In this document: in pieces, positions 39,656 to 50,576 of the stretch
Layout: every line of letters begins with the position of its first letter
Numbering within the stretch: the first letter of the stretch is position 1
From: Paraphysoderma sedebokerense
Lineage: Eukaryota; Blastocladiomycota; Physodermatomycetes; Physodermatales; Physodermataceae
Assembly (NCBI GenBank): GCA_025602915.1
Contig: JAHLJZ010000022.1
Coordinates: 248,001 to 312,000, forward strand
DNA length: 64,000 nucleotides
Direction: 5' to 3'
Notes under the pieces: model-generated
Told to the model about the DNA's origin: nothing
What the model saw: only the letters and a program-made list of their open reading frames with translations
Database searches by the model: none
Program-made: the position numbers and the translations under genes

Positions 39656-40561
39656 TTAAGAAGCCTTATAAACGGAGAAATTATCAATAGTCTGAATCCA
39701 TTGCGTGGCCTCGGCTTTACCACAGCAATTGGGCCAGCCAGTATTCGTAAGCCTATTTGTGCGAGAAGATCTGTGAGTAACGGAAGCAGCAACAAGTTTT
39801 GTCAGTTTCGCTTACCAAATTGAGAACCAGGCAAATATATCTTTGGTCAATCCGACCGGCTTTCGGGATTGTGTCAATTCTTTGTCATTGACGAAATATT
39901 TCACTTCTTTTCCTGTATTTACCAGACACATTTTATAAGTTCCCTTAGGGGCAAATTTATGCTCAACTGGCTGTTGCTTTCCGTTTTTGAAAATGTTAGT
40001 TTGCATTCGTCCAGTGTTGCCTTTGAACTCAAAATCTTGTTCATCATCCTGTCCAAGATTATTAGACGGACTGTTGCGCGATAAACCCTGAATTTAACTT
40101 AATAATTAGCATTCACCATGATAATAAGCATCCACTAAAGATCAAAGAGAAAATCTTACATAAAATGTCATTGCAACACCACCGTAATTATCGCTGGGCA
40201 AACTAATGGTTGCACAGAATGTTCCGGTTTTAATACTAGTTTCCGAAACCAAACTGGCTCCACCTTCACCATTAGCCGTTTTCGCAATGACCACATCCAC
40301 TCCTCCTTGTGCATTCATAACTGCTTTTGGCGCGAAAACCTTAAGACGGGAACTAACTTCATCACCTACCGCGTATTTTGGTTTCGACGGAAATTTGGGT
40401 ATCGCCAGAGAAGCATTTTGAGCAATCTCTTCGCCGGCCGCTCTTATGAATATATTTGGAATTGATAAATGTGATTCTTGGGGGATGGTATACGCTTTAA
40501 CCATGACCGTAAGATAAAGAGAGACTGTAATTAAAATTGTTAATGTTAGCATTGGAAGCAT
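39656..40561 (-). CDS. Secreted GH16-like glycoside hydrolase/transglycosylase 1
   Basis: GH16 enzymes cut or join beta-glucans and related wall polymers. An N-terminal hydrophobic signal (MLPMLTLTILITVSLYLTVM) is followed by a beta-rich domain. The catalytic-type motif is GQDDEQDFEFKGNTG, giving E-x-D-x-E, followed by QTNIFKNGKQQPVEH and a GTYKMCLVNTGKEVKYFVND strand pair that matches the GH16 order nucleophile motif - QTNxFxNG - beta sandwich. The protein ends GWPNCCGKAEATQWIQTIDN before FSVYKAS and TAA. Three exons; the first intron starts after AMTFY (GTAAGA). The second motif residue is Gln where Leu/Ile/Val is usual. It is short (about 250 residues), compatible with CRH-like or lichenase-like members. 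It pairs in tandem with the next gene. Confidence 0.72.
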
Positions 40562-41160
40562 AGGTTGTTCGATGGTGAAAGTGTCTGAAATGTATTAGAG
40601 AACAGTGACAGTTTGCAATATATATATATTTGCAAAAGTATTGGAAAATGCTGAGAATCGAAACGACGCATTATTGTCGTGTGAGTTAAAAGCCGGTTCG
40701 AAAAAGTCCAATGACCAAATGTGGCTCCAAGCATATTCGTGGATTGCGCAAGACACAGCGGTTTTGGAGTGTTGTGTTAGCATAAGCTCGGTCATACGTT
40801 TTCGTAAGTGACAAACATATTCAATTATTTACATATATGACAGAAAGTGACTGGTCTTTTTTCAGGTGCTGAATAGCGCATGACACGTTCTAAAAATGAT
40901 TTAATAATGGTGGAACGCTCGGTCACTAAATTGGCCATATATTGTGGCCCAGATAAACTAAAATCATTAAATAAATGATTAAATGTGTAATCATTAAAAA
41001 AATTGCCTCCCTTATGTTGAAATTAGCTCTGGTTAAGTGGTAATTTCATTATGCGCAGGATGCGCTGAACAGTTCTATTCATGACATGTATCGTCAATCC
41101 TACAATACAATTTTCAATCTTACAACCACAGATCTATTCCACAGTTGATAATCTATTAAT
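40562..41160. other. Intergenic between GH16-like genes
   Basis: About 600 bases with the promoter of the left gene. ATATATATAT occurs near 40619. No gene supported. Confidence 0.5.
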
Positions 41161-42071
41161 CTATGAAGATTTGTAGATAGAGAAGTTATCAATGGATTGA
41201 ATCCATCTGTTAGAATCTACTTGACCACAGCAGTTGGGCCAATGGTGGCTTGTTACCCTACATAACAAACATCATTCGTTAATAACTTGCAAAGAATCAC
41301 CTTACTAAATAAGCAGCGGAACATACCAGATGGAGAACCAAACCCACAAGTTTTTAGTCAAATTAATCTGTCGTCTGGAATTGGTCAATTCTTGGTCGTT
41401 GACGTAGTATTTGACTTCTGAACCGGTGTTGACCAAGCACATCTTGTAGTTGCCAGAAGGAGGGTAATTATAGTAGACCGGTTGTTGCTGTCCGTTTTTG
41501 AAGACGTTGGTTTGCATTTTACCGGTGTTACCGAGCCACTCAAAGTCTTGTTCATCATCTTGACCAAGATTCCATGAAGGATTGTCATGAGAGAGAGACT
41601 GGAAACATAAACTAGTTAGCATTCTGTAATACGAGGGTCGGGATATTGATGCTAGTACGAAAGAGTTTTCGGAATGATGATACGTACGTAGAAAGTCATT
41701 GCGACACCACCATATTTCGGACTTGGTAGTCTGATGGTGGCACAAACTGTACCAGTCTTAAAGGATGCTTCGGAAACCAAGCTTGATCCACCTTCACCGC
41801 TTCCGTTGTTATCTAAAACCAAATCGACACCGCCATTTTCATTGATGATGGCGCGAGGAGAGTACACCTTGAGGCGACTGGAGATTTCTTGTCCAACAGC
41901 ATAAGATGGTTTTTGTGGGTATTTGGGAATCACGAGGTAAGAGTTTTGAGGAATTTCAACTCCGGATAGAGAGGGGGACGTAGTGATGGTGGTCCCGTTG
42001 AGAGGGATGGCGCTGGAAGTGACCGAAGTCAAGAAGAGGGAGAGGAAGAAAACGGCCGTTGATGCAATCAT
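41161..42071 (-). CDS. Secreted GH16-like glycoside hydrolase/transglycosylase 2
   Basis: Tandem paralogue of the gene at 39656-40561. Signal peptide MIASTAVFFLSLFLTSVTSS with cut before AIPLN. The order is the same: SSRLKVYSPRAIINENGGVD, VCATIRLPSPKYGGVAMTFY before a GTACGT donor, GQDDEQDFEWLGNTGK with E-x-D-x-E, QTNVFKNGQQQPVYYNYP, NYKMCLVNTGSEVKYYVNDQ, WVWFSIW, then the last exon HHWPNCCGQVDSNRWIQSID and TAG. The catalytic acidic residues and the CC pair are kept in both paralogues, so both are likely active or share a glycan-binding role. Confidence 0.74.
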
Positions 42072-42871
42072 GGTGTCGACTGTCGAGTGTTCAACTGTTA
42101 AAGAACAAAACCTGTAGATATTGGGGAACCTCCTGGTATTTATGCATTCATAACTAATTTATTCATTATCGATACATGATGCGACATACATTAATTATGC
42201 GGACTTGGCCATACTGGGCCGTTTTAGTGGCCTCCCTTCACAATTGCTTTACTTTGCCTAGGAGCGTCGGCATGATGATTTAACCACCTTGTATATGATA
42301 TGAATAAGTTAATCATTCGTCGCACGCCCTGCTCTGATGGCAAAACCCCACATTGAATGCTCACTTTTGCAGTGGCGGACCGAAGAATTCCGTTTTAAGC
42401 TGGTTTCGCCATGGCCAAACGCCAGAAACCCGTCGATGCATTTGTATTCAAAGTCCTTATTTCAGCCTTCCACCGGATTACCTGAAAAATGGGGCGACGG
42501 TTGTAAATCATCGAATCATTTTCTCACAATAGAAAGTAGCGCATGTCGAATCAAACGAAATTTTATCAATGCTGGAGAAGGATAAATCCCATCCGACCGA
42601 TGTTGGCCATGGCGACGATCAAAGTATTAAAATTTCCACAGTGTATAGACTGGTCATCTCATGCTGCTGTCTAATTTAATTCACATTGAAGTTAATGTTT
42701 TTGTTTTTGAAGAAACAAATGCGAAAGCAGAATTGAGATTATTGAAAATAAATCGAATTGTACAATGTCGTTCATCCTTTGTCCACTGTCTCTGGAGCCG
42801 AGAGTTCGAGCTGAGCACTTGCCTTTTTTGGTCCAATTCACAAAATATTCGTTATCAGCTGATATTTAGAA
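42072..42871. other. Divergent intergenic region
   Basis: About 800 bases between the GH16-like start (minus) and the small plus-strand gene. No coding feature supported. Confidence 0.5.
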
Positions 42872-43918
42872 ATGGGCCTCTTTTCCTACTTCTTCTCTTC
42901 CAATTCTGCATTTGAACAGAGTAAATTAAACGAACAATACGCTAGTGATTTAGAGACAGTGCCAAGGTAAGTCATTCCTGCAATCTTCCCTGCGTTAACT
43001 TATCATGGAAATGGTTTGACTGAGTCCGGATTATCGTTTATAATGTTTTCTCCATGATGCATTGATAACATTATTGTCTAATAAAAATACAACCTTCTAT
43101 AGGAAGAATACTATCTGTTACCATGTTGTAGGTTCCCTCCTTCACCTTTTGTTTTTCATTTCATTTTCCATGACGAACGGTGGCGAGTCCTGAGAGAACA
43201 TCCGACCAATTTTTAATTCTTCGTTTGTAAAATGAACTACAGGAAGGTTTCTTGTCCTGCGAATTCATGAAGGCTAGTTTGCGATTATCACAGAAAATGG
43301 CAAACGCTCCACCGAAGTAAGTTTTCTGATGACAAAGGATCTTGTGTGTTGAATTAGAACGACGCAAAACCAATTGCAGAACCACATATATACACGATTG
43401 AATTAATTGAAATTGATACAAGAAATATGATATTATGCGGTTTGATGAATTTTAACGATTTCTACTTTATCTTTCACTCTTTACCACCAATTCAGGAAGG
43501 AAGACACGGTACATGTGGATACCAACGTTTTCGATAAAGACCAATTCATGAATACCAGGTTAAAGGAACTTAAAAAGGTAAGGCAGCATTCAAAATTCTA
43601 GTCTTCCCTTCTTGTATTTTGTTTTGATGTTTAGTCGTTTCTATCACAATTGTGAATCGCCTAATATTCTCTCAGAGAAGTAGAAGTGATTAATTTGGTT
43701 TTGGGTCTAATAGGAAGTACCCGGTTCGAATGATCACAACACATGTCCTTTTATCTGGGAAGGTTGTGAACCGAGGGAGTATAAATTTAGTATGTTTTTG
43801 ACTTCTTTCAATCACGAATCCTCATTCTATGATCTAAACAAATTTTGCTCGTTCGACAGTTGGAGGGTACAAACAGCTTGCAGAAATTGCCCGAAACCGA
43901 CATAAACTTGAAGTGTAA
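42872..43918 (+). CDS. Small unknown protein with possible alternative first exons
   Basis: Not recognised. Exon 1 from ATG 42872 encodes MGLFSYFFSSNSAFEQSKLN to ETVPR and ends at a GTAAGT donor (about 42967). After a long first intron (about 530 bases) come exon 2 (43496-43577; KEDTVHVDTNVFDKDQFMNT and RLKELKK), exon 3 (43714-43789; EVPGSNDHNTCPFIWEGCEP and REYKF) and exon 4 (43860-43918; GGYKQLAEIARNRHKLEV, TAA). All phases fit. Inside intron 1 an ATG at 43297 opens MANAPPK and ends at another GTAAGT donor in the same phase, so it could replace exon 1. The product is about 105 or 75 residues, charged, with two cysteines. Location cannot be inferred. Confidence 0.6.
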
Positions 43919-44164
43919 TAACTTCTACAAGGTTAATGATAGGAATCCGAGATTGGGTATCTTTAACATCATCATCAGCCCTATGAATATAATGTAATCA
44001 TATAAACTAAGTAATCCACCGAGACCATATATAGTTAATTAGAGATCCGCGACTTATATTCGCCTATGTTGGACTTTGTTACAAGTATAGTGCATTCAGA
44101 GAAAGCTCTGTGATAATCTCGTGGAATTGTTTCTGTACAAGCCTACAAGCATCCAAATTACAAA

Positions 44165-45502
44165 CTACAAAAATCCTCCTCCACCAAATCGACCACCCAA
44201 TCCCGTCCCAGCCTTCTTAATTACATCCTGCCGCTGTTTGACGTCCATACGTTTGCCTCCAGCCATATCCTTATCACGATCCCAACCTCTTTTAGTGGGA
44301 TCATCGTGTTGCTCTAGCCTTCGTTGCATGTGATCTGAAGATGATTCGTACATTGTCAGCAGTGATTGCGCACGGTGAGACTCGTTGTGTTGCTGGACGG
44401 ATGCCGCAAGTAGCACATCTCGATCTGATCTGGGGGGTGATGGAGACCGGGGTCGCTTCTTTTTAGAGGATGAGGACTGTGTGGGAATATTTCGATAAAT
44501 AAAGTTATAAATATGCAAAGGAGGAGAGAAAGATCCAGGAGAAGCAGAATTGCACGATGGCAGTCAGATTATATTTAACTTCACATAGAGCAGGTTGAGA
44601 CTTCATAATGTTCTTACATCAAGGGCTTTTTGCTGTAGTCGTTCCCGTTTCTCCGCAGGAGTTTCGGTCCACGACTTATCTATTTCAGTGGGTTTAGCAC
44701 GGCTGGCGAAAGACCTAGATTTCAAAGATGCCGGTCCTAAGGAGTCAAATGCAGTGTTACAGATGAAAGAAAAAAATACACATAAGTATACCCATTATGA
44801 CAACATGATAAGCAAAACATAATCACCAGCCATGGGTATTCCGCTTGACGGATCTGGGGGAACCAACATCCATTCTCCTCGTTCCACTTTCTTGGGGCGA
44901 TTTGCCTGTATGAACTCACAGTGAGCACCAATTCTGTCTATGATGGCTAGGTGGTTTGTATTGAAGCCATGAAACATCATACCAACCTCTTCCATTTCTT
45001 CTCTCATTTTCCGGTTTCTATCTTCAATTTCTTTCAACTTCATGGCCAATTCGTACTCTTCGGGATCGATTTCTTTTGGTAAAGGTTTCGGACCGAAATC
45101 GTCGTCATCATCTATTGCTTGAGTCTCGACATAATAGCTGGGTCTCAACTCTGATGAAGAAGGTAAGGATGGCCCGAGAACTCGCTTTTTCGATTTTGGT
45201 TGCTCTGAATTGTCATTTTGATCATGCGAAGACGACTGGGATTTAGAGGATAAATGGGGTGGCAGTTGCGGACCTAAGGGGACGGATTCGCTTTTGCCCT
45301 CAGATATAGAGGAATCAGATTCGTCATTTGTTTGTACTGATTTCTTCTTCTGAAGATGTGGAGGTAATGTTGGCCCGATTTGGGACGGCTGCTTCTTTGA
45401 AGGGACCTGAGGACCGATCTGCGATGGAGGTGATGCTTCTGCTTCTGAAGAACTGCTCCGTTTCTGCAGATGAGGAGGGAGTTGTGGTCCTATTCCCGAC
45501 AT
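44165..45502 (-). CDS. GPALPP-motif protein (DUF3752)
   Basis: Conserved eukaryotic nuclear-type protein of unknown molecular role. It begins MSGIGPQLPPHLQKRSSSSE and carries four IGP/LGP-x-LPPHL-type repeats (IGPQLPPHL, IGPTLPPHL, LGPQLPPHL, LGPSLPSS), an acidic DDDDDFGPKPLP stretch, and a helical EYELAMKLKEIEDRNRKMRE segment. The DUF3752 part has GEWMLVPPDPSSGIPM, SLKSRSFASRAKP and DKSWTETPAEKRERLQQKAL. It ends with a glycine-rich GTGLGGRFGGGGFL. Three or four exons. It shares an upstream region with COQ4 on the other strand. Confidence 0.88.
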
Positions 45503-45974
45503 AAAATCGTGACGATGTATGCAAATGGTTTTGTGGTGATGGGAGGAGACTGCGTTTTTTGCGTGTTGAAATTCCCCCTCGGTTCAGATTCAGTATTAAC
45601 ATTATTATAATTTCAAATCAGCCAACTCATTGTCAATTTTGAGAATACTCTGTGATAATATTATGTGATGAATTGTTTTTGTTGACTACTAGAATGGAAA
45701 TCCTATTACGACATTGCATCTGCGCTGTAAAATCAACGGATCTGGCATTGTCTGATGCAATTTACGACTCTATTAAATCAATATTATTAATCGAACCTAA
45801 CCAGCTCATTAATCGAACCTAACCAGCTCATGAATTGCGGTATTTAATATGATGCAAGATATGATGAGATATATGTAACATTAGTGCTCATAGCATAATA
45901 ACGCATCATTCCATCTGATTATTCGCTATTTCAGCTTTCCGCTTTCCTTCTTCCAACTCAACCTCGTACAACTG
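45503..45974. promoter_or_regulatory. Divergent GPALPP/COQ4 promoter with doubled telomere-like element
   Basis: Two perfect tandem copies of a 22-base unit (TTAATCGAACCTAACCAGCT plus CA) at 45787-45808 and 45809-45830. Each holds GAACCTAACC, the same ten bases seen twice in the TRF/telobox gene promoter. The sites lie about 145-190 bases before the COQ4 ATG. Confidence 0.6.
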
Positions 45975-46991
45975 ATGCCGTCTACACTGCGCCGAAATCT
46001 TAAAACTTCAACTCTCCGATTAATAGTAGAACCATTACAGTCTTGTCGTCGTAATCAGCTGACGGCTGCCTTTTCATCCACCCCAGCATCATGGACAAAC
46101 GCTAATGCAGAAAAGTTGTATGACACACATATTCCGACGTCAGCATTCCACAAGTTTTATCTGGCAGTGAATGCCGGTTTTCAAGCTCTGAATGACCCAG
46201 GGAAAACAGGTATAGTTTGCTACGTTTGTCTTCTAAGCGAATACAATCATTTGAGGGTACTAAAGAACCGTCCTTCATTACTTCTTTGTTCATGCCATCA
46301 AATTGATGTCGGAATACAATAATCAGATATGGTCGCAACCCTTGCAGAAACAACATCTATCCTTTCCCTTCCTCATCTTCGCCGTAAAATGCTTGTCGAT
46401 CCAGTTGGCAGACGAATTCTCCGAGAGAAACCGATCATCTCCTCTTCCACACTGACTTCTTCCTACCTGTCTTCGCTCCCGCCGAATTCCTTCGGATACA
46501 ATTATTATCACAATTTTCTTCTTAAATACGATGTCACTCCAGATTCCCGATCCCCTGTACATTTTATTGATAATGAAGAAGAGGCGTATATAATGTTGCG
46601 ATACAGGCAGATACATGATTTTTGGCATACCTTAACAGGAGTTCCCGTCTCTGTGGAGGGAGAAGTGGGATTAAAAGTCTTTGAGCTGGTACAGACTGGA
46701 TTACCTATGACACTTCTAAGTTCGATATTAGGACCACTCAAGTTGAATTCAACCGAGAAAAAAAGGTTTTGGAACAATTATGTACCATGGGCAGTAAAGT
46801 GCGGTAGCAGCTCTATGTTTCTTTTAAACGTTTATTACGAAGAAATTCTGGACAAGGATTTGAATCAAATAAGAAAGGAATTGGGTATTTGGGTTCCTCC
46901 ATTTTTGTCTGAAGTGGGAAGGGATCATGATGTAATCCTTGCCGGGGCTAACCAATCGGCACATGAAAAGGACTCGCTAAAGGTCGAATAA
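45975..46991 (+). CDS. COQ4: Ubiquinone biosynthesis protein COQ4
   Basis: COQ4 acts in the mitochondrial matrix with the coenzyme Q biosynthetic complex. The first exon encodes a basic, Ser/Thr-rich presequence (MPSTLRRNLKTSTLRLIVEP) and YDTHIPTSAFHKFYLAVNAG. A GTATAG...CAG intron (46210-46326) leads to exon 2 with LRRKMLVDPVGRRILREKP, FIDNEEEAYIMLRYRQIHDF and WHTLTGVPVSVEGEVGLK. The family's metal-site pattern HDxxH...E is present as HDFWH followed by a downstream Glu. The end, ELGIWVPPFLSEVGRDHD, matches family length. The gene looks complete. Confidence 0.93.
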
Positions 46992-47257
46992 ACAGAATCG
47001 AAATTCGTGAAGGAAAAATCCCGACTTAATCTTGTAGCAAAGATAACGGTCTGGATTATTTTATTTTTGCCTACCCGAAATGTCTCCGGAAATCGAGAAA
47101 ATTGAATTCCTTTGCTGGAATACCGTTGATTATCTCCAATAATGATACATGGAGACCGAAGCGTGAAGGAATTTGATTATATAATGTGATTTTATTCTTC
47201 TACCTTTAACAAGTACATCGAATGCAATAGATTAATTAAGTACGACCACCGTTTTCC

Positions 47258-49037
47258 TTACTCCTCTACATTTGGTGTGTCCTGTGGTGTATTTTCATTC
47301 CGTGCGACTTCACTTTCTCCATCGTTGGCGGATGCAGGAACATCAACATCCCTAGAGACACCAGGACTGATTGATGCTATTGCTGAGCGGACGTCAGGCG
47401 GGATAACAAATTGGGGTCTTGTCAAAAGGAACTGCTGTTCTGCTTTTCTGACTTTTGTGGCTTCTAAACCTTGATTCTATGGAGACAAAATCACCAAGAA
47501 AGTCAATTGCTATAACTCAAAAATCTCTTTAAAGATTATTACTCAGTTCAACTTACGTTTATCCACCAATCTGGTAACGGTTCGACGTATTGCTTGAGCC
47601 CTCTATGCAAGATGCCGAATCTGACTAACGGCTTAAACTCGTAGCATAGTCTTTTGGTGTCGAAAATATCGTTCACTGAAACTTGGAGGCCTGGCAGTCT
47701 ATCGTTTCTATGAACACCTTGCCCGTTATATGAGTTAAAATGACTTGGATCACTGGATTGCCAGTTTGACCAGATTCGATCGATATTGCTATGCTATTCG
47801 GATTTGTTTTAAAAATACAGTTGGTGTCAGCAGGTTTAACAACTGGGATTGCAACAGCAATATTCAGTAACTTACGTGAAGCCAAAAGATAGGATCATTT
47901 GGGCTGGACATTGTAGACATGTCCCCACTTCGACCCCCGACATTCACATGGACTCTTCCGTGGATTGGACCTTCTAAGTAGTCTCGGAACGAATCTATTT
48001 GCACCAAGTTGGTTTTCTTCTAACAACACCGAGGATATTCGAGCCAAAAAACAAATAATTTACCATAGTCCCTAGATCTGTCAATTAAGTCTTTCACATC
48101 ACCTTCATCATACCAGCCATCCATACGGCCGCTGCTTCCCCATTGACGGCGAATCCTCCACTGAGCGAATGCCCCGGTGGTAACTTCGTCTCTTGGGCGG
48201 GATCCTCCTCGACCAAATGACAACGCATCATCTCCCCAAACAGGCGCTGACGACGGATCAGATGCATCGAGAGACCATTGCCAGTCTATCAAAAAGAAAA
48301 AGTATTAAACTTGTGAATGATCGAAATGATCAGATGGAAAGCTTTGCATACAAGGGATGAAAACATTTCGAAATTCTGGACCAAGTGATTGTAGCTCCCT
48401 TTCGAGCTCATAGAGGTAGAAACGATGCCAAGGTAAAAATAATGGACCGCCTAATATTGTTTAACTTAAGTTTAGACAACTGTCTTCCTTTTTGAGAGTT
48501 TGGCGAAAAACTTAATGTATTACCATGGGCATACGAGCTAGCTTCAACATGCTACCCCAAACGATTTAAACCCATTCAGTATATCAGAACATAATGTACA
48601 GTGAAATAAGAGATCAAGTTACCCAATGAACAAAATCTTCGTAACGAGAAGATTGCCCATTTTGAGATGGCTTCTGTCGTAGCCTTTGCAGGGCGTCAAT
48701 GAACAGACGCTTCTCTTGCTCTGTACATTCGCGCCACTCTATAACAACAATACAATAAACCGTTGTAAGTATATGACCACTATGAACACGGACACATTCA
48801 AGACAATTAAATAAATTTCAGCAGCGACATATATCTACCTTTTCTCAGTACAACTTGCTGACAATTTCCCGGCAAAGGAGATGGAGGGTCCTCTTCCGGT
48901 GGTGGCATTTTACCCCGACATAATCCTTTAAAGCAATCCCAGAAGCCAGGGACTGGTGATCTTTTTTGATTTGAGATAGGAGAACCGTGAACGGTGGAGA
49001 CGAATATAACTATTAAGGCAAATGCAAGTATTTTCAT
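47258..49037 (-). CDS. Secreted tyrosinase 1
   Basis: Type-3 copper enzyme that oxidises phenols to quinones. Signal peptide MKILAFALIVIFVSTVHG, then a dibasic site and SPVPGFWDCFKGLCRG. CuA: a 28-base exon (48524-48551) gives HVEASSYAHG, followed by PLFLPWHRFYLYELERELQS, supplying all three His. CuB: PIHGRVHVNVGG and PNDPIFWLHHSNIDRIW supply three more. Between them are VWGDDALSFGRGG and GAFAQWRIRRQWG. The C-terminus has FDTKRLCYEF, YVEPLPDWW and an acidic tail, ending TAA 47258. About 420 residues; about ten exons with matching borders in the other two paralogues. All six copper ligands are present, so it is probably active, outside the cell. Confidence 0.9.
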
Positions 49038-49760
49038 CGCTGGTCAACTGTCAATTGTAAAGAGAAATTAATCCGGCTTGGAGAACGACCGAATATTTAT
49101 GTCACTTCTATGAACATTGTCGTCGACGTGGATAGGGGTAAGAGATAAATCAATAGCGACCGATCCATTGAATGGGAACAAAGAAAGCGGAATAATTTGT
49201 TGAAGCATCATTGCTGCATCGTAAATCTTTAATATTGATTTCACTGAATTACCTTTGAGTCGTGGTTTCAACTTATTGTTTCCGAGTTGATTTGCGCGTG
49301 TGTTTAAATAGGGAACAATCGTCCGTCGGTGTCATTCCTCCACACTGTCTCTTGTATCGTTTCATAAACAACAAAACAAATGATAAATGGTGCCATCTTT
49401 CTCCAATGTCGTTGTACTCTTCGCACCTGATCTATGGTTTGTTGTGTAACCTCAGTTTTGAATAAAATTGATATTCACTGTGCACGTGTGTGTCCCTGAC
49501 TCCTGGACACTGTAACTCCACACTATGTTATATAATTACCGATTAGATTGTCCCTTGCAGGGAGGAGAGATCATGTAGATGTTTGAAAGTAATTAAACTT
49601 CTTTGAGTGATTAGTTTTACGTTTTTGTATACAGATATTGTTGGCTCGTTGAGTTTGTTCCAAAGTCTTAACTTTATCATTCAAGGTGCTGATTCTTAGT
49701 CCTTTGATGAGAATCCAGGTGAAGTCACAATAAGGAACTTTCCTTTCCAGTCGAAGTTAG
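49038..49760. other. Intergenic: tyrosinase 1 upstream region
   Basis: About 720 bases. CACGTG occurs near 49486. No gene is supported. Confidence 0.5.
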
Positions 49761-49826
49761 GTGATTGTAGCTCCCTTTCGAGCTCATAAAGGTAGAAGCG
49801 ATGCCAAGGTAAAAATAATGGACCGC
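49761..49826 (-). pseudogene. Orphan 66-bp tyrosinase exon fragment (CuA region)
   Basis: This sequence matches 48385-48450 of tyrosinase 1 at 64 of 66 positions by eye. In the minus direction it would encode PLFLPWHRFYLYELERELQS, the third CuA histidine segment. It covers almost exactly the coding side of one exon and a little of its intron border. No neighbouring tyrosinase exons were found around it, so it looks like a stray copy or the last trace of a fourth gene. Confidence 0.85.
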
Positions 49827-50576
49827 ACGAAGGTATCACAAAGTGAATACTGGTAGCAACGGTGCGCCAATTAGGAAGATACCGCCCGGAAGCAAGCCCT
49901 CAAATGTAACAAAAACAAAAGCAAGTGCCGTGGAACAAACAAAAAATGCAAATTGCAGATAAAGGAAGGTCTGAACGAAATTTTTTCGTGAAGCTATGAA
50001 TGGAAGTCATAACGCCAGTGGCATTCACGACACTGCATCCAATCTGTATGTTTTCCGCCGGTTATATTATTCTAAATAAATAACCAAATCATATCGCCAG
50101 GATGCGGCAATGTTATCTTTGTTGCATGTATCCATTTCATCCATTATGTTGTTAGCCCGCACTGCACAACACACACATTGCTGGAAAAAGATAAACCAAC
50201 AGATTCAGAAATATATCTGGGCATTGCTTTGCTCATTCCCTTCGTCAGACGATCATCAGATAATAATCCCGAGGGAATGAGTCCTCTGAAACGACGGAGT
50301 ACGCGAGATCTGGCGCAATTGGCTGCTCCTGCGTCAAACGGACCTTCATTCCGCATCCACACGCTACCGACAATGCCCCTTTTGCCGGTGGCATCAGTAA
50401 CCACGGGACCAGAAATTATTCTCTGTGCAGAAAAAAAAGGAAGCAAAATAAAAAAAAACCAAGGCTCGGTCGATTTTCCACATTCGGCGGCAAGAATAAC
50501 AGCGCCATTGCAGTCAATAACACTCGCCTCGTAGACTGAAGATCAAGGATTTTGGCCAACATATATTTTCTTTCCA
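49827..50576. other. Intergenic: NhaC upstream region
   Basis: About 750 bases. Open frames on both strands at 50144-50534 have no recognisable domain, and are not called. Confidence 0.5.

Noticed and set aside
40900-42240. GGCCATA...GGCC words upstream of both GH16-like genes
   Set aside because: The two stretches share only short words with different spacing, too weak to call a shared regulatory site.
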